A DNA stretch of 64,000 nt, taken from positions 930,001 to 994,000 of the forward strand of contig NC_013720.1 in assembly GCF_000025185.1 (NCBI RefSeq), written 5' to 3'. The stretch is from Pirellula staleyi DSM 6068 (lineage in GTDB: Bacteria; Planctomycetota; Planctomycetia; Pirellulales; Pirellulaceae). The notes beneath the pieces were generated by a model. The model was not told the DNA's origin and searched no databases. It saw only the letters and a list, made by a program, of their open reading frames with translations. Both the position numbers and the translations under genes were made by a program. Positions 44,052 to 52,590 of the stretch are shown here, piece by piece; within the stretch, counting starts at the first letter, position 1; each line of letters starts with the position of its first letter.

Positions 44052-45305
44052 CTACTGCTTTCCACCTGCGATCTTCAGCGACTCGCTCATCGAGCGCAAA
44101 CGAACAAGACTGACGATGCCGACAATGGGTCCAAGCGCAAGGATGGCGAGCGCGATTCCCCAGCCCACTTGCGACTCGACAATCGGCACCAGACCGATCG
44201 TCAGGACGGTGAGCAAAAAGCCCGACGCTGTTTGCACCGCCAGTGCGCTGCCGACGCGCGCGGGATCACAAAGTTCCGAGACCATCGCGCTGAGCTGGGC
44301 GCTATCGGCCACCACACTTGCGCCCCAAAGTATCATCACGATGGTGAGCAGTACTGGATGGTCGATCAGAAAACCGGAGACCAGGGCGCAGCAGCCCGAC
44401 GTAGCGAGGCAGACGATCACGGTGAATGTTCGTCCGACACGATCGGCGGCGAGTCCCGCCGCTACGCAGGCGATGCTCCCCGCCGCGACGAATGCGAAAC
44501 CGGCCAGCGCTGCAGAGGTGGGTGAGAACTTGGCGCGCTCGTAGCTCTCGACCAGCAGCTTCGGTCCCCAAGTCCACGCGGCATAGAGTTCGAACATATG
44601 TCCGAGATAGCCGAGGTTCGCGCGGCGCACAGCGGTGTCGCTCCAGACGCGGAGCAGGTAGGTCCACTCGATGCGCGGCGCTTGTCGCAAATGAGGTCCG
44701 GGACGAACGAGCAGAAGCGAGATCGCCGCAGCGATGAGCGCCAGGAGCGAGGCGAGCACGAGCACGGTCGACCACGAGCCGATGTGCGGCCAGTTGAGTG
44801 TGATGGCGCGGAGCAAATGGGGCGACGCGCTGCCGATGGTGAGTGAGCCGACGAGCAGCCCAATCGCGAAACCGCGACCTTCCACCCACCACGACGCGAC
44901 TAGCTTCATGCCGGTGGGATAGACCCCGGCGAGCATCACGCCGGTGAGCCCTCGCAGCAGTAGCACAAGCGCATAGCCAGCGACCGTTTTTCCGAAAACA
45001 TCACCGATTCCTAGCGGAATTAGCAGATTTACAAGCGCTCCGACGAGCGCTGCGAGGGCCATCAGCCGAGTCGGGGAGACACGGTCGGAGAGGTTCAGCA
45101 AACTGCTGGTAAGCGCGCCGATCACGAAGCCGAGTTGCACGCTGATGGTGAGCATCGAGAGGGCGACGGGACCGAGATTCCAGGCCACTGCTAGTTCGCG
45201 CGCGACCGCCGATGCCGAGAACCACAACGACATCGCCAGGAGTTGTACGATTGCCAGCAGCGCGAGCTGAACCCGCGCATGCTCGAGCCAATTTTTTTGC
45301 TCCAT
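44052..45305 (-). CDS. Major facilitator superfamily transporter
   Basis: 417 aa, with about twelve hydrophobic segments through the whole length. The first is LALLAIVQLLAMSLWFSASA; the A-loop/TM2-3 region LLNLSDRVSPTRLMALAALV has the loose form of the MFS signature, and RGLTGVMLAGVYPTGMKLVA fits TM4. The ATG at 45305 shares its A with the aldolase stop (TGATG), so it is translated after the aldolase. The substrate is not deducible; a sugar acid or its precursor fits the neighbours (inference). Confidence 0.9.
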   Translation of the reverse strand: MEQKNWLEHARVQLALLAIVQLLAMSLWFSASAVARELAVAWNLGPVALSMLTISVQLGFVIGALTSSLLNLSDRVSPTRLMALAALVGALVNLLIPLGIGDVFGKTVAGYALVLLLRGLTGVMLAGVYPTGMKLVASWWVEGRGFAIGLLVGSLTIGSASPHLLRAITLNWPHIGSWSTVLVLASLLALIAAAISLLLVRPGPHLRQAPRIEWTYLLRVWSDTAVRRANLGYLGHMFELYAAWTWGPKLLVESYERAKFSPTSAALAGFAFVAAGSIACVAAGLAADRVGRTFTVIVCLATSGCCALVSGFLIDHPVLLTIVMILWGASVVADSAQLSAMVSELCDPARVGSALAVQTASGFLLTVLTIGLVPIVESQVGWGIALAILALGPIVGIVSLVRLRSMSESLKIAGGKQ

Positions 45306-46102
45306 CACGCCTCAAAGAATCCTTCAAACGAACGCTTGGTCCCTTCGATACCTCGGCGATAGATGATCGCGTCCATACCGAAGGAGAGTAATTGACAGCC
45401 GAGCGACTGGACACGGCGCGCGAAGGTGGGGTTCACCGCAATGGTGCCCCACGATTTTTTGTGCTGCTGGCAAGCAGCGGCGACGCGCTCGTAGGCGCTC
45501 CAGAGTTTTTCGCTCTCCCAGTTGCCGATCACGCCGAGCTCTTGCGACAGATCGCTCGGTCCGACGAAGAGCATGTCGACATCTTGGATGGCGGCGATCG
45601 CTTCGCACTCGGCGAGAGCCCCTTCGGTTTCGATTTGAATCGCGACCAGATTGCGCTCGTTGGCGCGCTGGGCAAGCTCCGCCAAACTGAGCGCGCCGTA
45701 GTCGGCATCGAAGCCGCTCGTGTTGAGTCCCCGCCTGCCGCGCGGGGCGAATTTTGCCCAGGAAACAAACGTTTCTGCTTCTGCGGCGGTATCGATGCGC
45801 GCCGCCATCAGCCCCCCGGTTCCCGCTTCGAGATTCGCGGTCGCTTGGGCATAGCCAGTCATCGGCATCCGGACAAACGAGTCCATTCCCTGAGCGCGGC
45901 AACAAGCGCTCGCCAGAACAATCTGCTCGTAGGTGGTCGCGGCGTGCTCTTGATCGATCCAACAGCCGTGAAAACCGCCAAGCATGCCATGGAGGTCGAA
46001 AATCACGGGATGAATCAGCCGACCGACGCAAAAGACGTTGACCGGCTCGCCAGCCTGGAGACGCTGTTTGATCGAGCGGAACGAGGGGGGAGCGCTAGCC
46101 AT
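45305..46102 (-). CDS. HpcH/HpaI-family aldolase
   Basis: 265 aa, a class II pyruvate aldolase. HGMLGGFHGCWIDQEHAATT, then MDSFVRMPMTGYAQATANLE (with the RMP substrate Arg), VAIQIETEGALAECEAI and DMLFVGPSDLSQELG are the family blocks, including the E and D metal ligands. Members cleave 2-keto-3-deoxy-hexarates and related acids to pyruvate and an aldehyde such as tartronate semialdehyde. It heads an operon with the MFS gene. Its ribosome site, AGGAG at 46114-46118, lies within the terminator hairpin upstream. Confidence 0.9.
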   Translation of the reverse strand: MASAPPSFRSIKQRLQAGEPVNVFCVGRLIHPVIFDLHGMLGGFHGCWIDQEHAATTYEQIVLASACCRAQGMDSFVRMPMTGYAQATANLEAGTGGLMAARIDTAAEAETFVSWAKFAPRGRRGLNTSGFDADYGALSLAELAQRANERNLVAIQIETEGALAECEAIAAIQDVDMLFVGPSDLSQELGVIGNWESEKLWSAYERVAAACQQHKKSWGTIAVNPTFARRVQSLGCQLLSFGMDAIIYRRGIEGTKRSFEGFFEA

Positions 46103-46106
46103 CGAT

Positions 46107-46142
46107 GAAAAAACTCCTGACGCCGCGCGAAGCGTCAGGAGT
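46107..46142 (-). terminator. Intrinsic terminator after the PQQ-propeller gene, overlapping the aldolase ribosome site
   Basis: An 11-bp perfect stem (46113-46123 with 46132-46142; arm ACTCCTGACGC) with an 8-base loop is followed on the minus strand by TTTTTT (46112-46107). It terminates the BamB-like gene, whose stop is 28 bp upstream, yet the 3' arm of the same stem contains the AGGAG that is the only candidate ribosome site for the aldolase ATG at 46102. Confidence 0.85.
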
Positions 46143-46169
46143 CGAGTGACGACGAATCGCTACGGCCGA

Positions 46170-47588
46170 TTATTGCTGACGCAAATCATAGCAGAGCATC
46201 TCGTCTTGATCGCGGAGGTAGAGCTTTCCGCCAGCAATCACCGGATGGGGCCAGCTCTCGCCGTTGCGCGTCTTGATCTTGAACTTACCGTTGAGGATGT
46301 ACTTCTCGGGAGTCGCTTCGATCAGAGCCATCGTTCCGTCTTGATAGCGGAAGTAAAGCTGACCATCGGCATAGGCCACCGCGGCTGAATCGGAGCCTGC
46401 ACCACGACCGGGACGCCACACTTCTTCTCCCGTTTCGAGCTTAATACAAAGGGGAAATCCGTTGTTGTGGCCATGTCCGCTGTAGACAAAGCCATCTTTC
46501 AGGATCATGCCGCCGTGATGATTTTGCATCTTGTCGGGATCGAGAAAGTACTGCTCTTCTGCTTCGAGACGATTCCCCTTGCGGACGATTTTCAGGAGCG
46601 CCGAACCGGTTCCATAGCCGCTCGATGCAAACACATAGTCGCCACTCACCAGGGGCGTGCTGCAGTTGGCAGTGCCGTTGGCGACGCCGCCGTAGTGCCA
46701 CAGGAGCGCGCCGGTTTTGGCATTCACGCCGACGACACCACGTCCGACCAACGTGACGTATTGCTTCACACCAGCGGCGTTGCTGATGACGATCGAGGCA
46801 TAGCCAGCTCCATCGCCCCCACGATCGCCGAGCGATCCGGTGATTGGCGTGGTCCAGACAGGTTTGCCGGTCTTTTTGTTGAGTGCGGCGAGCAATGCTT
46901 TATCGCCACCGGGAGTGCAGATGACGTTGGGACCATCGATCAGGGGCGATTCGCTATAGCCCCAGCCCGACATCATTTTTCCGCCGAGATCTTTGCCAAA
47001 GTTCACGCGCCAGATCGGCTTGCCGGTCGATGCCTGGCAGCAGGCGAGATCGCCATCGAGCCCGAGCGCGTAGACCATGTCGCCATCGACGGTGGGTGTG
47101 CAGTTGGGATCGCCACCGCCACCAATCGGAGTGGTCCAAAGGACACTGCCATCTTTCAAACTGGCAGCGATGATGCAGTTTTGGCCCTCTTTCTTCCCCA
47201 TGGTGAAGAGGCGGCCATTGGAGACTGCGACACTGGCATAGCCGCCACCAAAACCTTTCGATTGCCACAGGAGCGGAGGTCCGTCGTCGGGCCAAGTTTT
47301 GAGGAGCCCAGTTTCGGCCGAGAGGCCATCGCCAGCAGGTCCGCGCCAGCGCGACCAGTCGCCGCGCTTGGCTTCTTCGACCGCGCTGCTGCTGCCAGCA
47401 GCGGCCGGAGCGGCGACGTAGACCACTTCGCTTTCGCCCGCGGTGACGAGCTGGGTTTCGCCCGTGGTTTCGGTCGGCTCGACCTCGCCGAACTCAGCGG
47501 GGGGCTGAGCGGCACAGCCGATCGCGGTGCTCCCGGCGAGCACGAGGAGCAGGAACCGTTCTTTGAGTCGCACAGCAGTCCGTTTCAT
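46170..47588 (-). CDS. Lipoprotein with PQQ-like beta-propeller repeats (BamB-like)
   Basis: 472 aa. The N-terminus (LLLVLAGSTAIGCAAQPP) looks like a lipoprotein signal with Cys 25 as the lipid site, although the residues before it are not an ideal lipobox. An extended linker leads to the propeller: WSRWRGPAGDGLSAETGLLK, GGYASVAVSNGRLFTMGKKE, TPTVDGDMVYALGLDGDLAC and further blades with tryptophan-docking motifs. It resembles the outer-membrane BamB and PQQ-dehydrogenase propellers but lacks an apparent catalytic site, so a binding role is more likely. Planctomycetes carry many such proteins. A terminator follows. Confidence 0.88.
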   Translation of the reverse strand: MKRTAVRLKERFLLLVLAGSTAIGCAAQPPAEFGEVEPTETTGETQLVTAGESEVVYVAAPAAAGSSSAVEEAKRGDWSRWRGPAGDGLSAETGLLKTWPDDGPPLLWQSKGFGGGYASVAVSNGRLFTMGKKEGQNCIIAASLKDGSVLWTTPIGGGGDPNCTPTVDGDMVYALGLDGDLACCQASTGKPIWRVNFGKDLGGKMMSGWGYSESPLIDGPNVICTPGGDKALLAALNKKTGKPVWTTPITGSLGDRGGDGAGYASIVISNAAGVKQYVTLVGRGVVGVNAKTGALLWHYGGVANGTANCSTPLVSGDYVFASSGYGTGSALLKIVRKGNRLEAEEQYFLDPDKMQNHHGGMILKDGFVYSGHGHNNGFPLCIKLETGEEVWRPGRGAGSDSAAVAYADGQLYFRYQDGTMALIEATPEKYILNGKFKIKTRNGESWPHPVIAGGKLYLRDQDEMLCYDLRQQ

Positions 47589-47970
47589 GACAAGGGAGCT
47601 CCAAGCGGGAAAAACGTCGGGGGACGATCGTCGGCAACTTCGCCACCGACATTCAATCGTCGCGCGTGGTTCTACGATAGGTCAGTGGGGGCAAAACTCT
47701 TTCAGACAATTGATCTGCCCAGGCCTCGCGGCAGGGCTGCAGATGCAAGTCGAGCAGATTCTTGTAGCGAGAGCAAACCAGGTTCGTCTATCCTGTCAGC
47801 CGCACCACCTTGGCGGGGTAGATCGCGGTGGCTCAGCCCCCACAGGCCACAATCATCCATGGCCATCAGCCCAGCGCGTGTTACACCCCTCGGCTCCAGT
47901 TTTTGAGTAGCACCGTCCCTGCAGCAGCTTGACCTGGGCCACCTCGAAACCCGATTGAAGTGACACACTG
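47589..47970. other. Intergenic region between divergent genes
   Basis: 382 bp without a supported gene, holding the promoters of the BamB-like gene and the 138-aa protein. I see no clear repeat, RNA or operator in it. Confidence 0.5.
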
Positions 47971-48387
47971 ATGGCCGACGTTGATGAGCGGGCGAAGGCA
48001 GCGGGGCTGCGACCAGCTGCAAAGAGGCTGCTGGGAGTTCCCGGGGCGATCGTGGTGGCGATCCTGCTCCTGCCGCTGGGAATGCTGGGGCTTTGCGGGG
48101 TGATCGGTTCGCCGCTGGAACTCATGCGTCAGCTGGTGAAGTCGAAGGAAGAGCTGATCCGGGACGCTGCTGCCGGGGAGCTTGCGCCGCTGGGCTACCA
48201 GATCACTGCGGGACCACTCGCCATCAACGAGCCCGCCGATCGCAGCACGCTGATTGACGGGCTCTGCACCGATCCCGCAGGAGCCGAGCATCGCTTCTCG
48301 ATTCGTTTCGAGCGCACGCCGCACGGCCGCCAGTGTACCGAATTGATGATCGACGCCCGCCCCGTTCTTCTGAAACGCCCCAGATGA
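47971..48387 (+). CDS. Small single-pass membrane protein
   Basis: 138 aa. One strong helix (VPGAIVVAILLLPLGMLGLCGVIG; residues ~23-46) anchors it, with a charged soluble C-terminal domain (VKSKEELIRDAAAGELAPLG; HRFSIRFERTPHGRQCTEL) that alternates strand-like stretches. I do not recognise the family. Opposite-strand frames here are shorter and less protein-like. Start chosen at the first ATG, with a weak GAAG ten bases upstream. Confidence 0.6.
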   Translation: MADVDERAKAAGLRPAAKRLLGVPGAIVVAILLLPLGMLGLCGVIGSPLELMRQLVKSKEELIRDAAAGELAPLGYQITAGPLAINEPADRSTLIDGLCTDPAGAEHRFSIRFERTPHGRQCTELMIDARPVLLKRPR

Positions 48388-48451
48388 ACCAACCGCTGCC
48401 TGTGGCGAGTTGGTTCAGGAGCACAAATTCATCCGCAAGCGCTGCGGAGCG

Positions 48452-48871
48452 CTACTTGCTTTGCACGTCGAACTGATAGTCGTTCGCGCCGCTGGTGGTC
48501 ACTTCGGCCGTCAGCGTGGTGTTGGTGTTGAAGCGCTCGGGAATCACGTTCACTTGATTCTCGGTCTGCATCTCCCCTTCCCCCATCGTGACGGTTTGAT
48601 ACTGACAAATCTCGACGCGCCGCGCGCCTGCTTCGGCTTCCCCCTTAAACGCACCACCCACGATATCGACCCGATCGAGACTTCCGCTGCTCACCGTCCG
48701 GAAGAAGATCACCCCGGCTGGCATCGGCTGTCCATCGAGTGTCACCGTCCCGCTCACGGGATACTTCTTCGCCGACGCAGGTTCGCCGCTACAGCCAACC
48801 ATACCGGCGAGAATCGCCACAGCAGCAATCAGGGGAACCAGCGATTTCATCCAAACCATCGAGCTAGGCAT
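48452..48871 (-). CDS. Small lipoprotein of prealbumin-like type, cassette 1
   Basis: 139 aa. A lipoprotein signal (LVPLIAAVAILAGMVGCSGE, Cys at ~27) precedes an ~100-residue beta-sandwich domain: YPVSGTVTLDGQPMPAGVIF, GGAFKGEAEAGARRVEICQY and a C-terminal TTLTAEVTTSGANDYQFDVQ. This is the carboxypeptidase-regulatory/transthyretin-like pattern frequent in planctomycete lipoproteins next to DUF1559 genes. AAAGG precedes the ATG by nine bases. It follows the DUF1559 gene on the same strand but a terminator separates them. The copy at 51972 is its paralogue. Confidence 0.85.
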   Translation of the reverse strand: MPSSMVWMKSLVPLIAAVAILAGMVGCSGEPASAKKYPVSGTVTLDGQPMPAGVIFFRTVSSGSLDRVDIVGGAFKGEAEAGARRVEICQYQTVTMGEGEMQTENQVNVIPERFNTNTTLTAEVTTSGANDYQFDVQSK

Positions 48872-48889
48872 AGGAGAGGACCTTTCGTA

Positions 48890-48932
48890 GAAAAAAAGAG
48901 CGAGCCACTTCGACCGTCGAAATGGCTCGCTG
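48890..48932 (-). terminator. Intrinsic terminator or attenuator between DUF1559 and lipoprotein
   Basis: AGCGAGCCA (48900-48908) pairs with TGGCTCGCT (48924-48932), and the inner TTCGA pairs with TCGAA around CCG; on the minus strand a tract of seven T residues follows. It lies between the DUF1559 gene and the lipoprotein gene it precedes. Confidence 0.85.
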
Positions 48933-48964
48933 CAAAAATCGTCGCGACCGCGAAGCGGCAGATA

Positions 48965-49990
48965 CTAGAAATCGGTCAGTGGCAAACCATCGTCGCGAGT
49001 GACGAGGCGAGCCAAGTTGTCGAGCGTCATGGTTTGGTTCAGGAAGCGAACCGAGCCATCGCCGAGCAGTGCATTCACGCCACCAGGGTGAGGCGAATTG
49101 AGTGGAACGTTAGCCGAACCATCGCCACCCACACCGGTGGTGCCACGCGTGGCATGATCCCAGTTGTTCTTCATCAGGTTGATGCTGTAGCGGATCGTCG
49201 TCATGTTGAACGGACGACAATCGGCGTTGTAGAACGCAGGATTTCCGCCTGGGATACCAGTCGACTTAATACCAGCCGACCAGCCCCACTGATCGCTTCC
49301 GCGCCAATCCTTTTTGTTGTTATTCAGGTCGGTGAAGAAGTTACTCATCTCACCCACCACCAGCGTGTTGCTGCTGCCGTCGGTCATGCTGGCAAACGAG
49401 GTTTGGCTGAGTGGATGAAGCACACCGCTGGCACTCGTGATGCCATAGGTGCTGCTGGTTTCCGTGCGCGTTTCGGTGTAGTTCGGAATCAGGCCATTCA
49501 CCGCGCCAGCGATACCGACATAGTTGGTCGTGGCGGTCGTGGTTTGGCTAACACAGAACTTCTGCAGTGGCGACGAAGGGCAAATAAAGCCCGGGATCAC
49601 CAGCTTGTTACGGACCGCAATATTATTGGTATTGAAAATGCCAGATTGATTATTGAACTGCCAGTTGGAATAGACCGTTTGTTGTTCCATGAAAGGGAGC
49701 AGGTAGACGAGCCACGAGCTTCCCCAGCCGTTGGCGGTGGTGCCACCAAAGGGAGCTTGATCGCTCGCACCACCCGGTGGAAAGCGATTGTTGGTGTCGT
49801 GGTGATTGTGCAGCGCAAGGCCCATCTGTTTCAGATTGTTTTGGCACTGCATACGACGGGCAGCTTCGCGAGCTGCTTGCACTGCTGGCAGAAGGAGAGC
49901 TACCAGAACGCCAATAATGGCGATCACAACGAGCAGTTCCACCAGCGTGAAACCAGCGCGTCGTGGCGAAAAACGAGAAAAAATTGACAC
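48965..49990 (-). CDS. DUF1559 protein with prepilin-like N-terminus, cassette 1
   Basis: 341 aa. [21 protein letters not shown] is a type IV prepilin-like cleavage/methylation site (G-F-T-L-V-E) plus hydrophobic helix, so it is probably exported and assembled or membrane-anchored. The DUF1559 core follows: [35 protein letters not shown], and the C-terminal [20 protein letters not shown]. The family is expanded in planctomycetes and its function is unknown. GTG 49990 is used because no ATG occurs in frame near it; GGAG is ten bases upstream. Confidence 0.93.
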   Translation of the reverse strand: MSIFSRFSPRRAGFTLVELLVVIAIIGVLVALLLPAVQAAREAARRMQCQNNLKQMGLALHNHHDTNNRFPPGGASDQAPFGGTTANGWGSSWLVYLLPFMEQQTVYSNWQFNNQSGIFNTNNIAVRNKLVIPGFICPSSPLQKFCVSQTTTATTNYVGIAGAVNGLIPNYTETRTETSSTYGITSASGVLHPLSQTSFASMTDGSSNTLVVGEMSNFFTDLNNNKKDWRGSDQWGWSAGIKSTGIPGGNPAFYNADCRPFNMTTIRYSINLMKNNWDHATRGTTGVGGDGSANVPLNSPHPGGVNALLGDGSVRFLNQTMTLDNLARLVTRDDGLPLTDF

Positions 49991-50724
49991 GAGCCATTAC
50001 TCCACAAACTACGAGGAAGAGAGGTAGATGCGAAAATAGTCGTTCGCATTTCCACCGTACGAGTCGGACTTGCGCCAGCCTGAATACGACCCTTTAAAGT
50101 CGCTATCGCCTGTTCCACCCAAGCCAAGAGACGTTCGCACACTTGCCCGTGCGACTGCACATAAGAGATGCAGAATGACCTGGATTTCGTGAAGGCGAGG
50201 CTGACGAGAAATGAAAGGCCGAGCTAGTGGGGCGAGATCAGCACAAAGCCGACGATCTCAAGCTGCAGCACTCCAGTTCCATCAAGCAACGCCCCTATCA
50301 TACCCAATAAATGCCTTGAAGGACAGTTCCGATCCCCTTCAAAGTGTCACAAGATTGCAACACGCGCTAGATTAATTGTAATCAAATAATTACATAAAAT
50401 GATTTACATCTAACAATCTAGCTCGATCGAACCAGTTTCTAACGGCCGTGCAGGAGCGAAGCGGAGCGATCTCCCCTCCTGAAGAACCACTTTCGATCGC
50501 GCTGCGCGAGCGTAGTGCATTTTTGGCGCGATCATCTGCATGCAACAGTGGTCGCGATCTGCGTGCAGTCCGTCGCTTGATCAAGGAAAAAATCGGGGCG
50601 AGAAACGCCCTCCCCTTGCCAAGCCGATGAAGCAACGTCAAGAAACGAAGCAACGAGAGCGATTTACATCCCTCTCGTTGCGACAGTTCGTTGCTGGAGG
50701 CTTTCGATCCGTACGATCACGAAC
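49991..50724. other. AT-rich intergenic region between the DUF1559 cassettes
   Basis: 734 bp with no supported gene. An inverted repeat GCAACGAGAG...CTCTCGTTGC (50650-50659 / 50672-50681) lies just past the stop of the next DUF1559 gene and could be its terminator, although no T-tract follows. A 9-bp direct repeat GAAGCAACG occurs twice at ~50628 and 50648. Confidence 0.5.
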
Positions 50725-51741
50725 CTAGTCGAGTTGGTTAGGCTGGCCGTCGTCGCGAACGCTGAGGCGTCCGAGCACTGGCATCGCCGTGTTATCCGAC
50801 AGCAGACGGACCGAGCCGTCGCCGAGCAGGATCATCACGCCCGAAGGGTGATTCGAGATCAGCGGGCTGTTGTTGCTCGAGTCGTTGCAGATGCCGGTCG
50901 AGGTGCAGGTGCCACCCGAAACGTTCGTCTTGTAGTTGATCTTGTAGCGAATCGTGGTGCAGTTGAAGTGACGGTTGTCGGCGGTGGTCGTGGCGTTGCC
51001 GTAACCCATGCAGAAACCGTAGATGCCCCCTGCATTCCAGGTCGGCTGGAACGTGTTCGACGTGTCTTTCATCATCGTCGACTGTTCGCCAACCACCATC
51101 ACGTTGCTCGAACCATCGGTCATCGAAGCAAACGTCGTTTGGCTGTTCTGAAACAAAGCACCAGCAGCCGAGCTGTGGTTAGCTCCGCTGTTGATCTTTG
51201 TGCCATCGGTCCAGGTGGCATTGGTCGGCCACATCACCGTGTCGACCGTGCCGTCGACCGCACCAGCGATACCGACGTAGTGCGAACGCATCACTTTGCG
51301 AACACCACCGACGTCGCGATCCACGAATTCAGGATTGATAATGCCCGAGGGGCATTTGTAAGCCTTGATCACCACGTTGTTGTAAATCGGAATGTTGTTG
51401 GCATGCACGAAACCGGAGTTACCGGTGAACTGCAGCTGATCGTACAGCGGGCGCTGTTCCATGAATGGCAGCAGGAAAACCATCCACGACGAACCCCAAC
51501 CGCCGCCGGTACCAAACGGAGCAACGTCCGAAGCACAGCCTGGTGGAAAACGATTCAGTGTGTCGTGATGGTTATGAAGAGCGATACCAACTTGCTTCAG
51601 GTTATTGCTGCAGCTCATACGTCGAGCGGCTTCGCGAGCGGCCTGAACAGCGGGCAGGAGCAGGGCGACCAGAACACCAATAATGGCAATCACCACCAGC
51701 AGTTCGACCAAGGTAAAAGCGTACCTACGATTCAGTTTCAT
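50725..51741 (-). CDS. DUF1559 protein with prepilin-like N-terminus, cassette 2
   Basis: 338 aa. [20 protein letters not shown] is the prepilin-type segment and is nearly identical to that of the 48965 copy; [20 protein letters not shown] and [20 protein letters not shown] mark the same DUF1559 core. The similarity continues along the whole protein, so the two are paralogues from a duplication or an expanded family. AGGGA is upstream of the ATG. It diverges from the lipoprotein at 51972; the AT-rich 230-bp gap between them holds both promoters. Confidence 0.93.
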   Translation of the reverse strand: MKLNRRYAFTLVELLVVIAIIGVLVALLLPAVQAAREAARRMSCSNNLKQVGIALHNHHDTLNRFPPGCASDVAPFGTGGGWGSSWMVFLLPFMEQRPLYDQLQFTGNSGFVHANNIPIYNNVVIKAYKCPSGIINPEFVDRDVGGVRKVMRSHYVGIAGAVDGTVDTVMWPTNATWTDGTKINSGANHSSAAGALFQNSQTTFASMTDGSSNVMVVGEQSTMMKDTSNTFQPTWNAGGIYGFCMGYGNATTTADNRHFNCTTIRYKINYKTNVSGGTCTSTGICNDSSNNSPLISNHPSGVMILLGDGSVRLLSDNTAMPVLGRLSVRDDGQPNQLD

Positions 51742-51971
51742 ATTAGTCCCTAGAAAAAATGACCTGCCCCGGAAAAATCTACTACTGCCTCGTGTAGTAT
51801 CAACAACTCTTGTAGGCTAAGGTGTTGCGTGCGTCAATAAAATTATGATTGCGGGCGTTAGATTAACCTTATAACAAAAAGCAATTAATTCTATTTTTGA
51901 CTTACACCCTGGCCCATTCGGGCGGTTTTGCGTTCCTTTCCCTAGAAATCTTGTGTATAGGAAAAATCACC

Positions 51972-52367
51972 ATGAATAAAATACTATTTTCTCTTGGCGC
52001 TCTCGTTTTTGCCTCCACCCTCCTTATTGGGTGTGGTCCTAACGAGCCGATTGCGGTGGAAGTTTCGGGAACGGTCACGCTAAATGGCCAGCCGATGACC
52101 GATGGGAAGATCACTTTCTTTCCACCCGGCGAAGGGCCCACCGAGATGGATATTGTCAATGGCTCGTTCACCGGCAAAGCCAAAGAAGGGCTGAACGTGG
52201 TCCGAATTGGCCAGTATGTCAAAGGGCCTGTTCCCCCTTCGATGCCCGACATGGAACCACCACTCATCAACACCCTGCCACCGCGCTATAACACTCAAAG
52301 CACGCTCGATGCCAACGTCAAAACAGGTGGCGAGAATAAATTCACCTTCGAGCTAACGAACCCTTAA
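51972..52367 (+). CDS. Small lipoprotein of prealbumin-like type, cassette 2
   Basis: 131 aa. The lipobox LLIGC (residues ~15-19) is ideal. The domain repeats the 48452 protein: VEVSGTVTLNGQPMTDGKIT, NGSFTGKAKEGLNVVRIGQY and a C-terminal TLDANVKTGGENKFTFELTN. AGGAAA lies nine bases before ATG 51972; an in-frame extension to 51897 has no lipoprotein signal at its start. It is transcribed away from its DUF1559 partner, unlike cassette 1, and has its own terminator. Confidence 0.9.
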   Translation: MNKILFSLGALVFASTLLIGCGPNEPIAVEVSGTVTLNGQPMTDGKITFFPPGEGPTEMDIVNGSFTGKAKEGLNVVRIGQYVKGPVPPSMPDMEPPLINTLPPRYNTQSTLDANVKTGGENKFTFELTNP

Positions 52368-52501
52368 AGTGGCAGCCGAGTCTTCAAGCTTTAGCAGGCA
52401 GTTCGCACTTTGAAGATTACAAGATCGGTGCTATTTAGATCGCCCGATCATCTCACTACCAGCTGACCAGCACCGGCAGAATTTTTTGCCCATCAAACGA
52501 C

Positions 52502-52542
52502 CAAGCGGCGATGCATGCTGAGCGCACCGCCGCTTGTTTTTT
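52502..52542 (+). terminator. Intrinsic terminator of the second lipoprotein
   Basis: CAAGCGGCG (52502-52510) pairs with CGCCGCTTG (52528-52536), followed by TTTTTT. It stands 135 bp after the lipoprotein stop, before the convergent coiled-coil gene. Confidence 0.85.
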
Positions 52543-52590
52543 GTTTCTTGACAATACTGTCCGTCACTCTGACGCGAGCGGCTGTCAGCA

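Noticed and set aside
46467-47906. 479-codon plus-strand ORF across the PQQ-propeller gene
   Set aside because: The propeller repeats on the minus strand are decisive; this frame is a shadow.
48410-49987. 525-codon plus-strand ORF across the DUF1559 and lipoprotein genes
   Set aside because: Both minus-strand genes have clear signal/prepilin and domain features; the plus frame is a shadow rich in Arg and His.
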